Source: Crocosphaera chwakensis CCY0110 (GTDB lineage: Bacteria; Cyanobacteriota; Cyanobacteriia; Cyanobacteriales; Microcystaceae). Taken from it: 25,304 nucleotides of DNA. Within the stretch, counting starts at the first letter, position 1. Each line of letters opens with the position of its first letter. This document shows, in pieces, positions 15,772 through 24,900 of this stretch. The stretch spans positions 1 through 25,304 of the forward strand of contig NZ_AAXW01000062.1 in assembly GCF_000169335.1 (NCBI RefSeq). The letters run 5' to 3'. The notes beneath the pieces were generated by a model, which was given only the letters and a program-made list of their open reading frames with translations, ran no database searches and had not been told where the DNA came from. Position numbers and translations under genes: made by a program.

Positions 15772-17210
15772 TGACCGACCACATTCAACAAATTAGAGAC
15801 ACCCTAGGGTTAGATAACCAACTTGCTGAACAGAACTCCGATGATACTCTGTTCGACAACAACGGAGAAACCATCAGAGCAACCGAAAATGATGTACCTC
15901 TCGATCCTGAATTAGAAGAGGATTTTCAAAGACATTTTACTCAACACACTTTCGCCAGTCATCCACTAAGTAAATTAGTGTTTGTGGGGTTAGGCTCGGC
16001 TATAACCGTAGGAACATTGGTTGCAATTTATTCGCTCACTCAAACTCCCAAAGAATCGGCTAGTTTCGACTCGATTTCATCTGAAGAAAAAAGCGAAGAA
16101 TTATTCGGAGGGACTCAAACAGAGGGAGAAGACGAGAAAGATGAACTGCTAGCACAGTTAGCTTTAGCCGAACAGAAACAACGAATGGAGCGGTTAAATC
16201 GCAGTCAACCTAAAACGACTGAATCAGACGTTCCTAGTCGAGAATCAGTAGAAAAGGTAGAAAATTCGACAAAACCCAAGCCAGCAACTAAGCAAGTCGT
16301 AGTCCGTAGGCAACCACCCCGTAGTCAACCGGTTCAACGAACTCAGACACGTCCACAAAGACGGGTAGTCCAACAAAGAAAAATAGAACGTCGCACCCCT
16401 GCCTCTAATTCCACAAAACCTCAAACGGCTACGAGGAACCAAAGTCCCACGAAGCAAGAAAAACAAATTGATTCTGATCAGCGATGGGAAGAGTTAGCAC
16501 AAGTCGGTTCGTTTAAGGCATCTGGCAGAGCCGAACCGATAGAACAAATCGACTATGCACAAGAAAATAGCGGAGTATTAGTCGCATCGAATAACGGTAT
16601 GGTCGGAGTATCGGCTACTCTGACAACTCAAAGTGTCAGAGCACGAATTGAAGGCGGAATCGCTACCGTTGCTCGTTCTCGTGGAGAAGCTAATACGGTA
16701 GCTATGACGTTGCTAGAGCCTCTAGTCGGAACCAATGGAGACGTTTTAATCCCTGAAGGGGCTACGGTGATTGCAGAAGCTATGTTCAATGACTTAGTTG
16801 TTTCTCTCAACGCCACTGATATAGCCTTTGAGGGGGAAGAAGACTATCAAGACATTACCTTAAATGGAAATACGATTAGGGTAACAAGTGAACAAGGTCC
16901 TGTTATCGCCCAACGGCGAGAAATCTCTGAAGAGGAAGGGTTGAATTGGGGAGCTATCGGTCAGATGGCCACTGCCATTGGTGGATTAGGTGGTATCGAA
17001 GGAGCAGCAGAAATGTCTTTGTTAATGAACGCTGCTAACGGGGGAAACCGTCGAAGAATCAGTCGCCCCATAGAAATGTACATCGTAGAAGACGGGACCG
17101 AGGTGATAGTACGAGTGGTAAAACCGACTCCTATCCCGATCGCCTCTGATAATTCGATACCTAACCAACAAAAAGAAGTCCCTGAATTTGATTTCGACTA
17201 TCAAAGATAA
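15771..17210 (+). CDS. virB10: VirB10/TrbI-like envelope-spanning protein
   Basis: 479 residues. Cytoplasmic N-terminus with acidic residues, one membrane helix (about 68-90), a long flexible Gln/Arg/Pro/Thr-rich linker (about 140-235), and a C-terminal beta domain (about 270-455). The C-terminal domain has typical VirB10 features: LVGTNGDVLIPEGATVIAEA (a core strand pair), and a hydrophobic Gly/Ala-rich helix (about 388-415, GAIGQMATAIGGLGGIEGAA) that matches the antenna region forming the outer-membrane pore. VirB10 links energy at the inner membrane to gating of the outer pore. Unlike proteobacterial members, the linker is more Arg/Gln-rich than Pro-rich. Confidence 0.78.
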   Translation: MTDHIQQIRDTLGLDNQLAEQNSDDTLFDNNGETIRATENDVPLDPELEEDFQRHFTQHTFASHPLSKLVFVGLGSAITVGTLVAIYSLTQTPKESASFDSISSEEKSEELFGGTQTEGEDEKDELLAQLALAEQKQRMERLNRSQPKTTESDVPSRESVEKVENSTKPKPATKQVVVRRQPPRSQPVQRTQTRPQRRVVQQRKIERRTPASNSTKPQTATRNQSPTKQEKQIDSDQRWEELAQVGSFKASGRAEPIEQIDYAQENSGVLVASNNGMVGVSATLTTQSVRARIEGGIATVARSRGEANTVAMTLLEPLVGTNGDVLIPEGATVIAEAMFNDLVVSLNATDIAFEGEEDYQDITLNGNTIRVTSEQGPVIAQRREISEEEGLNWGAIGQMATAIGGLGGIEGAAEMSLLMNAANGGNRRRISRPIEMYIVEDGTEVIVRVVKPTPIPIASDNSIPNQQKEVPEFDFDYQR

Positions 17211-18043
17211 TGAAACAAACAATATTACTACTAACTACTCTTGCTCTAGCGAGCATTGGACCGAAAACACTGGCTACCAATCAAAATCCTGCTTATTTTT
17301 TTACTGAGTCTCAAGTTGAGTTACCAAGGATAACTAACACTGGTGCGTTGTATGCCGGTTATGAAATCAACTACGAAGCCGATAAGATTGCCTCCGGTAG
17401 TTACCCCATCTTATCGGTATGGCCTGGATCTGGATTGACCTTGAACTTTACAAAGCTCAATGAATCAGTAAAACAAGTGTGGCTCGACGACCCTTCTAAG
17501 CTGGTCTTAGACTATGCAGGGGAGTTATGTAATTTGCCCTGTCGAGGTGGAGTAACGGTACTTCACTTGAAGCGAGTACAAGGCTTGGAATTCGAGAACT
17601 TGCCCTCTACGCCAAGCACTACCTTAACGGTGGTAACAGTATCACCACAAGGAGAAAAGATTTATAAGTTTCGACTCACCTACGGCAAGGGCTCCGCTAA
17701 ATACCTAACCGTTACTCTAAATCCGACTGAGTATAGACCCTCACCATCCTTAGATGAGGGTTACTTAGCGGTAGCACGTCCTAACCCTAAAAACATTGAT
17801 ACTGAGAGAATTGAAGTATTTGAGCAAGGCTTAGCCACCGCCAAGAAAGAGTTAGAGGATACCTCTCGAAATCGGTTGATATTTACAAGAGTTGAGCTAT
17901 TTATCGCTGATTTAAGACAGGGATATAGTGAAGCCGATGCCAGAGAGCGAAATCATTTGTCTAAAAACGCCGTAAATTCTTTGATTGAGATGGGGAAACC
18001 AACCAAGGAGGAAGCCGATGAGCGAGCAACTACTGAACTATGA
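17210..18043 (+). CDS. virB9: VirB9/TraK-like outer-envelope protein
   Basis: 277 residues, starting one base before the end of virB10. A Sec signal peptide (MKQTILLLTTLALASIGPKT, then LA with cleavage after A22) is followed by a beta-rich domain of about 150 residues with strands like ALYAGYEINYEADKI, PILSVWPGSGLTLNFTKL and TLTVVTVSPQGEKIYKFRLTYG, the pattern of the VirB9 or TraK N-terminal domain. C107 and C111 may form a disulfide. The last 80 residues are charged helices rather than the usual beta C-terminal domain, so it may be a shorter cyanobacterial variant. In proteobacterial operons virB9 usually precedes virB10; here the order is reversed. Confidence 0.58.
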   Translation: MKQTILLLTTLALASIGPKTLATNQNPAYFFTESQVELPRITNTGALYAGYEINYEADKIASGSYPILSVWPGSGLTLNFTKLNESVKQVWLDDPSKLVLDYAGELCNLPCRGGVTVLHLKRVQGLEFENLPSTPSTTLTVVTVSPQGEKIYKFRLTYGKGSAKYLTVTLNPTEYRPSPSLDEGYLAVARPNPKNIDTERIEVFEQGLATAKKELEDTSRNRLIFTRVELFIADLRQGYSEADARERNHLSKNAVNSLIEMGKPTKEEADERATTEL

Positions 18044-18305
18044 TCACACGGTGGCGTTAGGGGAGGCCCTTTACAGTCCCCTTTCACCGAATTACAGATG
18101 GACCACCTTCGAGGTGTTTTGCGATGGCTTTTTAGTTTATCAACAAACCATTCAAGGGATACATATCAATGCCCAAGTTTCCCCAGACTACAAACCTTTA
18201 GAGATAGTCATTGCTTTCGACGGCGAGCCTGTGTTCGCCCTTCGGGGCAGTCAAGTGTGTCTGAACCGCTTAAACCGTCCTTTAATATCATATACCCCTG
18301 ATTAG
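18018..18305 (+). CDS. Small hypothetical protein in T4SS operon
   Basis: 95 residues from ATG 18018, chosen because AAGGAGG lies 6 bases upstream; it overlaps the previous gene by 26 bases. No family recognised. The sequence is soluble, aromatic-rich and probably mostly beta (WTTFEVFCDGFLVYQQTIQG, then a second strand group PLEIVIAFDGEPVFALRG), with two cysteines and no signal peptide or membrane helix. The tight coupling indicates it belongs to the secretion operon. A VirB7-like lipoprotein is excluded because there is no lipobox. Confidence 0.6.
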   Translation: MSEQLLNYDHTVALGEALYSPLSPNYRWTTFEVFCDGFLVYQQTIQGIHINAQVSPDYKPLEIVIAFDGEPVFALRGSQVCLNRLNRPLISYTPD

Positions 18306-18307
18306 CC

Positions 18308-19210
18308 ATGTTAAACGACCACAATGCAGCCAGGGCTGCGGATGCAACGAAAGAAATGGAAGTCGCCACCGCAGCTTTGATGCTTGAGAGCATTAAACGA
18401 CTGACAGGTACGGTTGCGGACTTAGCCAAACAAGTCCAGGAAATGCGTGAGGCTCAAAAGCAGAAAGAAAGTCAGCAATCACCGACGACTACTCCTACGA
18501 GAGAAAACCGCCAACCGCTCCCTAACTTAGAAAAGAAGTCAGACCCTACCCCTAATAAAGCAGAAGAAGCGGTAGTAGTTTCACAGCCACAGCAACCTAA
18601 CACAGAAAAGCTATATGAGATGGTAGCTGAGCTAACTAAAGAAGTTAGGGAACTAAAAGCTGGTAAGGATGTAGAAACACTCGTAAAAGAAGAAACTCCA
18701 GTTTTTTCAATGGACGAGCAAAAACCAGTCTCCGTCCTTACTGTTGTAGAGAATACTCTTACTGACGAATTGCGAATAAACGACAGTGACGTGCGCCTCC
18801 AATTCAAAGGGACTACTTCCTTGTTGGATAAGGCCAAAGAAATGGCACAATCACTACGGACAAAAATCTCTGATGGAATTGCTACGATTACGGGCAATGG
18901 TCGCTCCCTTGCAACAGACTTAGACCGTCAATTCACGTTGACCCAGTTTACAAACTCTTTACTCGATAAGGGTGGAGTACAACAACCCGATGGCTCTACC
19001 AGGATGAAAGGATCTACCTACGAGTTCAAGAGAGACAAAGAAGGGGGAATAAGCATCCGAGATACCAAAGGCGATCGCGGAGAAGTCTTTAGTTTGAAGA
19101 ATGGTGTCATGGAAGACAAACTCACCAAAAAAGACCTCAAGAATTTTGCTGAGGCTGCAAAAGTCATCAAGCAGAGAGGGCAAACAAAGAGTGCGGGGCT
19201 AGAACGGTGA
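18308..19210 (+). CDS. Coiled-coil accessory protein, last gene of T4SS operon
   Basis: 300 residues, starting two bases after the previous stop. An N-terminal coiled coil (about 15-55), a low-complexity Gln/Pro/Thr linker (about 55-95), a second coiled segment (about 98-118) and a C-terminal domain of about 130 residues with a beta-rich end (YEFKRDKEGGISIRDTKG and following) and a closing basic helix. No signal peptide or membrane segment, so probably cytoplasmic. The end domain reminds me of C-terminal regions of long cyanobacterial relaxases, and the relaxase in this window is short; a split-off relaxase accessory domain is possible, but this is a weak impression. The gene ends 30 bases before the 46-bp elements. 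Confidence 0.6.
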   Translation: MLNDHNAARAADATKEMEVATAALMLESIKRLTGTVADLAKQVQEMREAQKQKESQQSPTTTPTRENRQPLPNLEKKSDPTPNKAEEAVVVSQPQQPNTEKLYEMVAELTKEVRELKAGKDVETLVKEETPVFSMDEQKPVSVLTVVENTLTDELRINDSDVRLQFKGTTSLLDKAKEMAQSLRTKISDGIATITGNGRSLATDLDRQFTLTQFTNSLLDKGGVQQPDGSTRMKGSTYEFKRDKEGGISIRDTKGDRGEVFSLKNGVMEDKLTKKDLKNFAEAAKVIKQRGQTKSAGLER

Positions 19211-19239
19211 AACCTATTCCCTGTAAGAGCTACACCTAC

Positions 19240-19285
19240 CCGCAGCAACCCCTATAATTCTTATAAACAATAGAAGTTGCTGCGG
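19240..19285. repeat. 46-bp palindromic element, copy 2
   Basis: Arms CCGCAGCA (19240-19247) and TGCTGCGG (19278-19285) enclose 30 bases including CTATAAT (19252-19258) and AATAG (19270-19274). Arms and spacing match the copies at 4148 and 19307. It lies between the T4SS operon and the coupling-protein gene, where a promoter with operator would be expected. TATAAT is a plausible -10 for the coupling protein, but no good -35 is seen. Confidence 0.7.
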
Positions 19286-19306
19286 ATCTAAACACAAAAA
19301 GAAAAT

Positions 19307-19352
19307 CCGCAGCATCCTCAATTATCTATAGGCAAAATAGTCACTGCTGCGG
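19307..19352. repeat. 46-bp palindromic element, copy 3
   Basis: Arms CCGCAGCA (19307-19314) and TGCTGCGG (19345-19352), again with exactly 30 bases between, including the shared AAAATAG (19334-19340). It follows copy 2 after 21 bases in the same orientation and ends 29 bases before the ATG of the coupling protein. Fourteen of the 30 interior positions are identical in all three copies. Two sites in tandem before a gene suggest cooperative repression of that gene. Confidence 0.7.
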
Positions 19353-19381
19353 AACCCTAAAACCCTTACCGTACTTGGATT

Positions 19382-21124
19382 ATGAATGATACTAAACCTA
19401 CATCTTCTATTCAAACCGCATTGAGTGAATCTTTCCATAACGGGTCAATGGCCAATTACTTTCTGCAACCCGAAGGAATGATGTTATTAGGTGCTTTGGT
19501 AATGATGGCTGTTCTGGCGATCGCCAAAGGTGGTGGCGGGGGAGTCAAGTCATCAAGAGGACAATTAGCAACCGGACGGTTTGGTGGTCAAAAAGAACTG
19601 AATAATGCTAAAAAAGTTGCGCTGGCTCAGATGAAAGAGAAGAAACGAGCACCGGTTACGGCTTGGATAGGAGAGCCAAACAATAATCCTTTTGGAACTG
19701 ACCCTATTTACTTACCTGACCTAAACCGAAGTGCATTGATTTTAGGTGCTGCCAGTTCTGGGAAAACTTTTACTTTTATCAATCCGATAGGGATGAGTTG
19801 TATTGATCGGGGCTATCCTATCTTCATGTATGACTTTAAGTACCCTGACCAAACTTCAATCTTAGCTACCTACGCGCGGGCTAAGGGCTACCAAGTCGAC
19901 ATTTTAGCCCCTGGCTATGCAGAATCAGGCGTATTGAATCCAATTACTGAATTTATCCAAGATGCCACCAGCGGGTTGGCCGCTTCGCAGTTGTCAGAGG
20001 TGCTTAATGCGAATTTCAAAAAGCAAGGAAGTTCCCAAAGCGAAGATGGTTTCTTTGGACCCTCCGGGAACCAATTGACGAAAGCGACGCTTTTGTTAGC
20101 CCGAACGATGAAATATCCGGATTTGATTACCTGTGCAAAAATTCTCAGTATCTCTAATTTAGCACGGCGGATTTTGAAAAAGAAAAAGGAGATGAATCCC
20201 TGGATTCTCGATGCCTTTGGCCAGTTTACATCCTCAGCATCTTCTGAGAAGACAGAAGCGAGTATCCAAAGTACCGCACAACTCATGTTCAACCGGTTTA
20301 TCGTCCCAGAATTACTAAGCGTCTTATGCGGTAAAACCACGATTCCAACTACATTGACCGGAAAACGGATGTTAGTCCTAGGGTTAGACCAATCAAAGCG
20401 CGATGTCTTAGCTCCTTTATTCGCGGCACTCATTAACATGATTGTCGATAAAAATATGGCGATGGATCGCAAAGACCCTTTTGTGCTTCTTGCCGACGAG
20501 GTTCCGACCATCTACATCCCAATGCTTAAGAAATGGCCCAATGAACATAGAAGTAAAGGATTCTGTGGAATCTTAGGCGTTCAAAACATGACCCAACTCG
20601 AAGAAATGTACGGTAAAGTAGGTGCTAGGAACATTATCGGCGCTTGTGCAACTCGTGCTTACATGAACCCCCAGGATATTGAAACAGCCGAATGGATTGC
20701 TAAAGCCCTCCCAGAAAAAGAGGTCGTTCTCAAGCATAAAAATAAAAGTGTGTCTTCTGGGAAAACCACCAGAAGTTTCTCCGAGGAAGTAAAAACAAAG
20801 CCTTTGATGTCAGCAGCTAAAATCGGTCAGATGCAGACAGGTGAAGCCATTGTCATAAATCCGCATTTTGCCACAAAAAAGGAGGGCTTTTTTCCAGTTC
20901 ATCACCGATTTAAGCCATCGAAGCGATACAAAGACTTGAATAAGTGGTGCGAAAAAGTTTGGGAGTCTTCTTTTCGCCCCGGCCTCATCGAGCGATCGCA
21001 AAATCGGCCTCAGATTACAGCAGACGATCTTACACTGAGACAAGAAACAGTCGATGAACTCTTTCCTGATTCACTTCTCAAAGAAAATGATAATACAGAT
21101 GAACTCTTATCTAAGCTTCTGTAA
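19382..21124 (+). CDS. virD4: VirD4/TraG-family coupling ATPase (T4CP)
   Basis: 580 residues. Coupling proteins bring the relaxase-DNA complex to the secretion channel and pump the DNA through. One N-terminal membrane helix (about 31-48, GMMLLGALVMMAVLAIA) followed by a Gly-rich stretch; Walker A GAASSGKT (122-129); Walker B FVLLADE with D372 and E373; and a conserved stretch after it, GILGVQNMTQLEEMYG, typical of VirD4. The family usually has two N-terminal helices, so this is a short-anchored form. It is apart from the T4SS operon, with its own control region holding two 46-bp elements, and has only a weak ribosome site. It ends in an acidic helical tail. Confidence 0.88.
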   Translation: MNDTKPTSSIQTALSESFHNGSMANYFLQPEGMMLLGALVMMAVLAIAKGGGGGVKSSRGQLATGRFGGQKELNNAKKVALAQMKEKKRAPVTAWIGEPNNNPFGTDPIYLPDLNRSALILGAASSGKTFTFINPIGMSCIDRGYPIFMYDFKYPDQTSILATYARAKGYQVDILAPGYAESGVLNPITEFIQDATSGLAASQLSEVLNANFKKQGSSQSEDGFFGPSGNQLTKATLLLARTMKYPDLITCAKILSISNLARRILKKKKEMNPWILDAFGQFTSSASSEKTEASIQSTAQLMFNRFIVPELLSVLCGKTTIPTTLTGKRMLVLGLDQSKRDVLAPLFAALINMIVDKNMAMDRKDPFVLLADEVPTIYIPMLKKWPNEHRSKGFCGILGVQNMTQLEEMYGKVGARNIIGACATRAYMNPQDIETAEWIAKALPEKEVVLKHKNKSVSSGKTTRSFSEEVKTKPLMSAAKIGQMQTGEAIVINPHFATKKEGFFPVHHRFKPSKRYKDLNKWCEKVWESSFRPGLIERSQNRPQITADDLTLRQETVDELFPDSLLKENDNTDELLSKLL

Positions 21125-21192
21125 GGCTGAAAAAAGGTTTAAGTAACTTCTTGCTAAATATTTGTCAAAAAAACAGCGTTCTATCTGGGGGT

Positions 21193-21318
21193 ATGGAAAG
21201 AATAGTGCGTGTTGTGATTGAGCGGTTGATTAATCAGTGCGTGGCGATGGTGAGATTCTTCGAGAATCCCAAGGAGAAGGCTGTGGAAGTAGCGGTCGCT
21301 CATCTAAGTATTGTGTGA
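21193..21318 (+). CDS. Possible 41-residue protein
   Basis: An ATG frame of 41 residues beginning MERIVRVVIERLINQ, with hydrophobic valines at helix spacing and a basic N-terminus. The G-rich stretch before the ATG is too close for a good ribosome site. It resembles nothing I recognise and may be a remnant or chance frame. The rest of the 263-base gap 21125-21387 holds only the repeat at 21343. Confidence 0.25.
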   Translation: MERIVRVVIERLINQCVAMVRFFENPKEKAVEVAVAHLSIV

Positions 21319-21342
21319 GAAAAATTGACAAATTATCAGTAA

Positions 21343-21377
21343 TGACACCAGTTCCTTAAATGTACCCCACTGTGTCA
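21343..21377. promoter_or_regulatory. Inverted repeat before the ribbon-helix-helix gene
   Basis: TGACACCAGT (21343-21352) and ACTGTGTCA (21369-21377) are complementary apart from one bulged base. TTGACA at 21325-21330 could be a -35 hexamer. The repeat ends 10 bases before the start of a gene for a ribbon-helix-helix protein, and such proteins often bind palindromes in their own promoter. Autoregulation is therefore likely but unproven. Confidence 0.45.
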
Positions 21378-21387
21378 CGATAGAGCT

Positions 21388-21978
21388 ATGGCAAAAGAAA
21401 AATGGTTAAGAGTTCGTTTAACGGACGAACAGGATGAAAAGCTGGAACATTATTCCGCAAATTGCGGATTATCTCGTTCTGAGTTGATCAGGCAAATAAT
21501 TGAGGCCATGCCCCATGAACCAACTTCTGAATTGCCTAAGTTTGATACAAAATTCAAGAAAGGGGAGACCTTAATGAAAGAATACATAGATAGCCTTGGT
21601 AATAATTATACGTTATCAGTGGAATATAGAAATAGTTTTAATCTCTGGCGTATTTCTTTAAAACAATTAGATAAATTCAATCATGGTAAATTCATTGCAG
21701 GAATTGATTTAGTAAAAGATTCTAAATCTTTGTCTGATGAAGTTTTAATAAATATGATTAGTCCATGTTTAACTGATGCTTTTGAAGAAATAAATTGCCT
21801 ACTTTGGGAGACACTAAAACAATTAGCATCTCAAGAAGGATGGAAGAAATTATTAGGAGATATTACCTTAGAACAAATTGAAAAAGAACCCAAAAAACTA
21901 TCTTGGTTAAAAGAATTTGGTTTTGCAATCAATAGTCATCCTGAACAAGAAACTCTCAGTTTTTCTAAAGTTATTTAA
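21388..21978 (+). CDS. Ribbon-helix-helix protein upstream of DUF499 ATPase
   Basis: 196 residues. The first 45 residues are a CopG-type ribbon-helix-helix: strand WLRVRLTDEQ, helix DEKLEHYSAN, turn GLSRSE, helix LIRQIIEAM. The other 150 residues form an unrecognised, very AT-rich-coded domain with conserved-looking aromatics and helical stretches, ending near LSWLKEFGFAINSH. It is separated from the next gene by 12 bases and has no visible ribosome site. Probably a transcriptional regulator of the downstream ATPase cluster, or an antitoxin-like partner of it. Codon use is strongly A/T-ending, unlike the conjugation genes, which suggests a different history. Confidence 0.65.
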   Translation: MAKEKWLRVRLTDEQDEKLEHYSANCGLSRSELIRQIIEAMPHEPTSELPKFDTKFKKGETLMKEYIDSLGNNYTLSVEYRNSFNLWRISLKQLDKFNHGKFIAGIDLVKDSKSLSDEVLINMISPCLTDAFEEINCLLWETLKQLASQEGWKKLLGDITLEQIEKEPKKLSWLKEFGFAINSHPEQETLSFSKVI

Positions 21979-21990
21979 TTATTTGAATTA

Positions 21991-24900
21991 ATGTTATCTT
22001 CTATCTTTGAGACGTGCGAACCTAGAGCCGAAATTTTATCAGGGGAATTAACGGTTGATTTATTCGCAGCGAAACTACGTTTAGTAGTCGAGAGAAAAGC
22101 TCCCCAAGTTTATCAAAATTCCGATATTTTCTTTGCTAATACCTTTGCAACTGATGGTATTAAAACCTTATTAAAAGAAGTTTTCAGCCGGTTAACAGGT
22201 AAAAGTGCAGGTTCCCCTGTTATTCGCTTAGAAACCAGTTTCGGCGGTGGTAAAACCCATGATGAAATTGCTCTATGGCATATTTGTCAACAAGGAAGAA
22301 ATATTACGGGTTTAGACCGTTTTGTGTCCGTTGAATTATTACCTACATCTCCCGTTCAAGTAGCAGCCGTCGATGGTCGAGATTTAGACCCGATTAATGG
22401 CATTTACCACGAAGATACAGGGATAACGACTTATACCCTATGGGGAGAATTTGCTTATCAAATTGGGGGGATTGAAGGTTATCAATTATTACAGGCCAGT
22501 GATCAATCAGGGGTCAGTCCTGGTACTTCGGTGATGGAACGATTGATACAAGGTAAGCCCACCGTTATTATTCTAGATGAGATTGCCCGTTATTTAAGTG
22601 CAGCAAAAGGTAAAGCTATCAAAGATAGTAATTTAGCCAAGCAGGTTGTTAATTTTCTCTTTTCCCTGATGGACTTAGCTGCAGCCTGTAATCATTTGAT
22701 TTTCGTTTATTCCTTAGCTTCTTCAACAGACACCTTTGCGGCTGAAACTATAGAATTACAAGAATTAATCAAAGCGTCAGCCCGACAAGAACGGGTTTTG
22801 ACCCCTAGTAACGATATCGAAATCTATAATATTGTTAAACAACGGCTATTTGCCGCCGTAGATGCTACCACAGCAGAAGCGATCTCCACTGAATACTTAA
22901 AAGCTTATCGGACTACTCAGGTTAATTTACCCGATGCGTCTAAAGATGCTAACTATGCTCAAGCGATCGCCCAAAGTTATCCGTTTCATCCTGAGTTATT
23001 TAGTTTATTAACCAAGAAAATCGCCTCTATTCCTGAGTTTCAGAAGACAAGGGGGGCATTACGATTATTTGCTCAGATTGTCCGTCATTTATGGCAAACT
23101 AAACCGAATTGGGTTTATTTAATTCATACCCATCATATTCCCATTGGGGTAGATGAAGATGTAACCAATGACTTAACGTCTCGGTTACAACGTTCCCCTA
23201 TGCGTAGTCCCATTGGGGCCGATATTTACAATGCTAACGGACGAGAAGCTTATGCTCAAGTGCAAGATCAAGAGTGGTTATTAGCAGGGAAACCTCCTTT
23301 TTCTACCTGGGTAGCGAGAACGATTTTTCTTCATTCTTTGACCCAAGGAATTAGTTCCGGTATTCGACGGGCCGAGTTAAATTTATCATTGTTGACCCCT
23401 GGTGTCGAGATCGGTTTTGTGGGTAAAGTGATCGACCAGTTGGTGTCTGTTGCTTGGTATTTGGATGATGATCCCGTTACTAATTTATCTCGGTTTAAAG
23501 AAGAACCTTCTATCAATAAGATAGTAACAGAAGAAAAGGAACAAGTAGGCCGTACTGAGGCGAAAGAAGATTTAAGAGAACGTCGGGATAGTATTTTTGC
23601 TAAGAAGTTTTTTACCTTAATTTCATCCCCTGAAAGTCCTTCAGATGTAGATGATCGTCCAGATGATATTGCTTTATGTGTGATTGATTTTCAAGAAGGA
23701 ACCGTTAACAGTTCGACTGATGAACCACCTTCTTTAGTAACACAAATTTTTGGTAATACAGGGGATGCTGGTAAATTTAGATTATTTCGGAATCGTTTAT
23801 TATTTCTAGTGGCTAATAAAACTCAAATTGAGGATGCTATGGATGTTGCTAGGGAATATAAAGCCATCAAAAATATTCTAGGGTCACAAACTCGTTTAGA
23901 AGATTTATCGGAAAGTCAACAGAAACAATTACGGGAACGAGAAGGAAAGAAAAATTTAGATGTCAGAGTTGCTTTAACTAATGCCTATCGTCATTTATTT
24001 TACCCTGATTCTGACCCTGTAAAAGCTCCTAATGGATTAAAACATTATACCTTACCTTCCCATGAAACGGGTAATGTTAAAGGGAAAAATAACCAACAAG
24101 ACGTTATTTTTAAAGCATTAAAAGATTGTCAGAAAATACGATCTGAAGAACCCTTAAAACCTTATGCTCCTGCTTTTATTTTACAGAAAGTATGGCCAGT
24201 CGGGTTAGAGTATTGGACAACTAAATCATTAAAAGAAACCTTTGCTAAAGATTTAGGCTTACGGTTTCTCATAGAAGGAGAAATTTCTCTTTTAAGAGAT
24301 ACTATTCGACGGGGATTATTAGAAGGCCAATGGGATCTTAAAGTTGGTTCGGAAAACTTATCTGAAATATCTCCAAAGAAACCTCACCTTTATATTAAAA
24401 CAGAAGGACAAAATTTAATCCTTCCTAATACTATTGAATTTAGCGATCGCTTTATTTTATATCGACGGGGAATACTACAACCACCGGAACCTCGTACTAT
24501 TGAATTAAGCGCACAAGTTATCTCTGGAGATAAAGAAAAGCAAGTTAGAGTCAGATGGAAAGCAAAGGAAGCTTTAACGATTACTTTATATCAAAATAAT
24601 GTTGAGATAACAGGTAACTTTTTACCCAGTGATGAATATGAATGTCAAATTAATCAATCTACTACTTTTAAGGTAGTTGCAGACTATGGTAGTGGGGAAA
24701 TAGCAGAACAAGAAACGACTGTCTCTTTAGGCGGTGGAAAAGTTAGAGAAAATGGGGGAAGTTATGCTACTGAAGGGTCAGTTATTAGTATTCCTATGGC
24801 TGATTATAAACCCCCAACTTTATCGTTTGATGGGACAGTTGATAGAACCTTTAATGATTTTAAAGACCAATGTTTAGATAATAAAGTTCAAGGGGTTGAA

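Noticed and set aside
19240..19352. The two adjacent palindromic elements as a short CRISPR array
   Set aside because: The shared parts are the 8-base arms and interior positions, not a uniform repeat with unique spacers, and no cas gene is near.
19915..20511. 198-residue leftward open frame inside the coupling-protein gene
   Set aside because: It is a shadow of the VirD4 Walker region on the opposite strand, with no supporting start signal.
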